Below, one piece after another: positions 41,050 through 43,521 of a DNA stretch of 43,521 nucleotides; position 1 is the first letter of the stretch, and every line of letters starts with the position of its first letter. The position numbers and the translations under genes were made by a program. The notes beneath the pieces were generated by a model, which searched no databases, was not told the DNA's origin, and saw nothing but the letters and a program-made list of their open reading frames with translations. The stretch comes from Sperchopsis tessellata (lineage: Eukaryota; Arthropoda; Insecta; Coleoptera; Hydrophilidae). The stretch covers positions 1 to 43,521 of the forward strand of contig JAWQRN010000060.1 of assembly GCA_033557685.1 (NCBI GenBank), given 5' to 3'.

Positions 41050-41892
41050 TTACACATGGCACACATAACCCACAACTCCCTTTTAACGTCAGTAGAAAAA
41101 AGTTCATCACATCCTCATCGTCCGGTTTCTTTTTCACTGCCACTGTCTCCAAATCACTTAAGTGGTTATCAATTATGGCAGTTTCATCTACATTTGAGCT
41201 TTCAGTAGCCTGTGTTTTTCCTCATTGTGCCTTCCCTTTGCCTTTCCCTTTTTGTCTTCTTTGAGTTTTTCAACTTTTATCTTTTTTGTTTGTTTTTCCT
41301 CTTCTTCAAAACTCAATCTTTTTTTCACAGTCTTTTGACTCAAAAACTTTAGGTTTAACAGAAACTTTTTGTTCCAGAGGTTCAGCTAATGCATTTTTAT
41401 ATCGAATACCAGTTATAAGACAAGACCTTACGGCCTTACATCCTCAACCTCTATTGCTTTTCTTCTTCTGACCGTAGAAATAGAAGCAAAGTCATACGTA
41501 CTGACAACCGAAGATGAGGTAACCGACTGAGGCTCCTGAAGAATGAGACATTCCTGGTTCAACCAAGTTGGAATAGGGTCTCCAGAAGATTTTTCTCGTT
41601 TGATTTTCTTTGGTCTTGACCGAGATCTGCACATTTTCGCTGATTCGTTCTGCGACGCAATGTAAACAGCATCTGTGAAGGTGTTTTTCTTCATGGATAA
41701 AGTCCTCTTGGCTTTGAAACCTTTTACAGCAATGTCTCATGTTTGCACCTTCCAATAAGCTTCTCCAAAAAGCTCTCATCATTTTATAGGTTGTCGGTGG
41801 TTCTTGTGAGAGGCGAAGTCATTGCCTGATCTCTTTACTATAGTACGGTTTTAAAGGCCTCATAAAGGTTTTTTCCAAGGGCTGGAGTTTGT
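41050..41892 (-). pseudogene. pogo/Tigger-like transposase, C-terminal relic
   Basis: From 41892 leftward the minus strand reads KLQPLEKTFMRPLKPYYSKE, TTYKMMRAFW, and after a frameshift VKGFKAKR followed by NTFTDAVYIASQNESAK. This matches the end of the pogo/Tigger DDE domain and its tail (LQPLDxxFMxPLKxYYxxEI...ANxxNGFRxxGIxPxNxxVFTDxDF). Then come a basic stretch (RSRSRPKKIKREK) and a lysine-rich region. The DNA-binding half and the catalytic Asp residues are absent. Its truncated 5' side abuts the dispersed repeat at 41893. Confidence 0.7.
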
Positions 41893-42195
41893 GTGTGCAC
41901 TAGGGAAGAATATTATATGACAAGCACTTCTGAGAGCTACATGTCAGTTTATACTTAGCACTTTTTAAAGCTGGTCTACTTCTCCCCTAGCACTTTTCAT
42001 AGCTGCATGCCAATCTATAAGTAGCACTATTTAGTGCTACATATCTTGATAATATCCCCTGCAATAGTGGACGACACGTCGGCAAAGAGAAACGCCAACA
42101 CACGGTCATCTCCCGAAAAACCTGAAGAAATTTACAGTGGCCGTGGAAATCTACGTACTGCGCAAGGAATTGTTAAATCTCTACATTTTGTCATG
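41893..42195 (-). repeat. Dispersed repeat family, third copy
   Basis: Its reverse complement aligns with the blocks at 1771-2195: TTTCTTCAGGTTTTTCGGGAGA, GTGTGTTGGCG, TGCAGGGGATATTATCAAG, then units of about 34 bp such as AGCACTAAATAGTGCT and AGCTATGAAAAGTGCT, each an imperfect palindrome. It is wedged between the pogo relic and a mariner element. Confidence 0.7.
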
Positions 42196-42230
42196 AACAC
42201 ATCTGCTTCGTACTCAGTAAGCTGTTGCTT

Positions 42231-43451
42231 TACGAGGGTTACCTTTTAAATGTTTACAAAATCTAGCAAAGAAAAAAAAATGAACAAACTATTTTATTGC
42301 TTTTCAAAATATTCGCCTTTAAGATTTATACACTTTTGCATGCGTTCAAACCAATTAACGAAACATTTTTTGCACTATTGGTATCTCAAAAACATGGTTT
42401 TTGAAGGCTTCAACGGCTTCTTGACGTGATGAAATTCGCTGTCCACGCATTTTTTGTTTGACATTGAGGAACAAAAAAAAATCGTTAGGCGATAAATCAG
42501 GTGAATACGGGCAATGAGCCACAAACTCCATGTTTTTCTCTTTCAAATAATAAATTGTTTGACGTGCTGTGTGAGAGCTGGAGTCATGATGAAGAATGAT
42601 GCGACGTTTTCGGTTGATTTTCCTGATTTCGTCGATGACTTTTGGCAAACAAATAGTTGTATATCATGTAGCGTTATCTGTTCTTCCATCTTCTAAAGGA
42701 ATGGTTGCGACATGTCCAGTACAATCGAAGAAACAAGCAATCATTTTCGTGGAAGTGCTTCGTGACGAACGACTTTTGTGGGATTCGGTTCATCTTGAAA
42801 CATCACCCAAAACAGTGGATTGTTGCTTAGTTTCCGGTTCATATTAATATATCCAAGTTTCGTCACCTGTTACGATGTTGTATACGGATTTTGCAGTTCC
42901 TCCGTCGAATTTTTTAAGCATTTCCTTGTACCAATTATCACGAGCCTTTTTTTGAGCTTCGGTCAAATTATGCGGAATCCATCAAAATCGAATGTGCTGC
43001 AGTCAGCGATATACCTAAACATCTCTCTGTAAGTCACAAGCCGATCTTCTTCAATCATGTTGCGTACAGCATCGAGGTTTTTTGGAATAACAACCGATTT
43101 CGGTCGAACTTCAAGAAATTCATCACTGACGGACGCACGACCACGACGAAATTCTGGAAACCAATTGTAAACAGTCTTATCTGATGGTGCTTCGTTACCA
43201 AAAGTTGAACGAAGCGGTTCTATGCATTGTTGTTGAGTTAGGCCTTTACTGAAATCGTAAAAAAGTATCCAAAGAAATATTGTCACAAAATTGCTTTTTT
43301 TTCAATGCTCACTGTATGCAAACTACTCGGTCAATTTCAAAGCAGTCACTGTTTTCTCAATAACAAATGTCAAATTTTACGAAAATAGTATTGGAACATC
43401 TCAATAGCGCCATATAGTGGTCGTTTGTAAGCACTTAATAGGTAGTTCATT
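42231..43451 (-). pseudogene. Mariner-family (SETMAR-transposase-like) element, decayed
   Basis: The left terminus reads TACGAGGGTTACCTTTTAAA (42231-42250); a diverged partner (ACTTAATAGGTAGTTC) lies at about 43432-43447. On the minus strand the order is: helix-turn-helix region (FSKGLTQQQCIEPLRSTFGN, KTVYNWFPEFRRG, VTYREM), AQKKARDNWYKEMLKKFDGG, the first Asp motif IVTGDETWIY, PKVIDEIRKINRKRRIILHH with DSSSHTA, and CPYSPDLSPNDFFLF with the third Asp. All three catalytic Asp motifs are visible, but frameshifts, stops and a short deletion between the two halves make it inactive. Many insect genomes carry this type. Confidence 0.9.
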
Positions 43452-43521
43452 TCTGTATTCAATATAACGACTTGGCCGGTTTGCTTGATGTTTGATTAAA
43501 ATCAAATATTAAAATTACACA

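Noticed and set aside
41286..41471. Plus-strand 61-codon open frame
   Set aside because: Antisense to the pogo/Tigger relic.

Overview
The window is AT-rich nuclear DNA from an arthropod, almost certainly an insect. Six protein-coding genes can be assembled from exons with GT/AG borders, and all encode conserved eukaryotic proteins. The spaces between and inside them hold mariner, piggyBac, hAT, pogo/Tigger, non-LTR, Penelope-like, SINE and LTR-type relics, a mix typical of insect genomes. The order cannot be fixed from sequence alone. No bacterial, viral or CRISPR-like architecture is visible.

Layout, left to right. 199-1201 (+): cytosolic ribosomal protein eL39, three exons, the first contributing only the ATG. 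3216-4256 (-): mitochondrial ribosomal protein uL22m, three exons. 5408-6888 (+): mitochondrial small-subunit protein mS27, two exons, head-to-head with uL22m. 7069-10801: a transposon cluster with a mariner relic, a non-LTR fragment and a piggyBac element that keeps both TTAA ends but carries a foreign reverse-transcriptase fragment. 12333-22226 (-): CCDC22, seven exons, with introns enlarged by nested insertions. 23616-24218 (+): an intronless MBLAC1-type metallo-beta-lactamase-fold gene. 24514-29310: a ZBED-like hAT relic, a 1.6-kb solo-LTR-like repeat and a decayed non-LTR element. 30276-34242 (-): the large subunit of ribonucleotide reductase, four exons. 34400-43521: no confident host gene; a graveyard of non-LTR, hAT, Penelope-like, LTR-type, pogo/Tigger and mariner relics.

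The host genes serve cytosolic translation (eL39), mitochondrial translation (uL22m, mS27), endosomal recycling (CCDC22), metallo-hydrolase chemistry linked to histone pre-mRNA processing (MBLAC1) and dNTP synthesis (RnrL). I see no operon-like coupling among them.

The most informative structures are genomic. (1) A tRNA-derived SINE with a perfect 15-bp target duplication is split by a 919-bp LTR-like element with its own 4-bp duplication. (2) Three diverged copies of one LTR-like family are present, one inverted, and one of them interrupts a non-LTR element. (3) A hammerhead-ribozyme-like relic lies beside a Penelope-like GIY-YIG domain. (4) The ribonucleotide reductase gene has a one-base homopolymer frameshift in exon 2. 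(5) A non-LTR element has its endonuclease start joined directly to its C-terminus. I found no convincing undescribed protein system.
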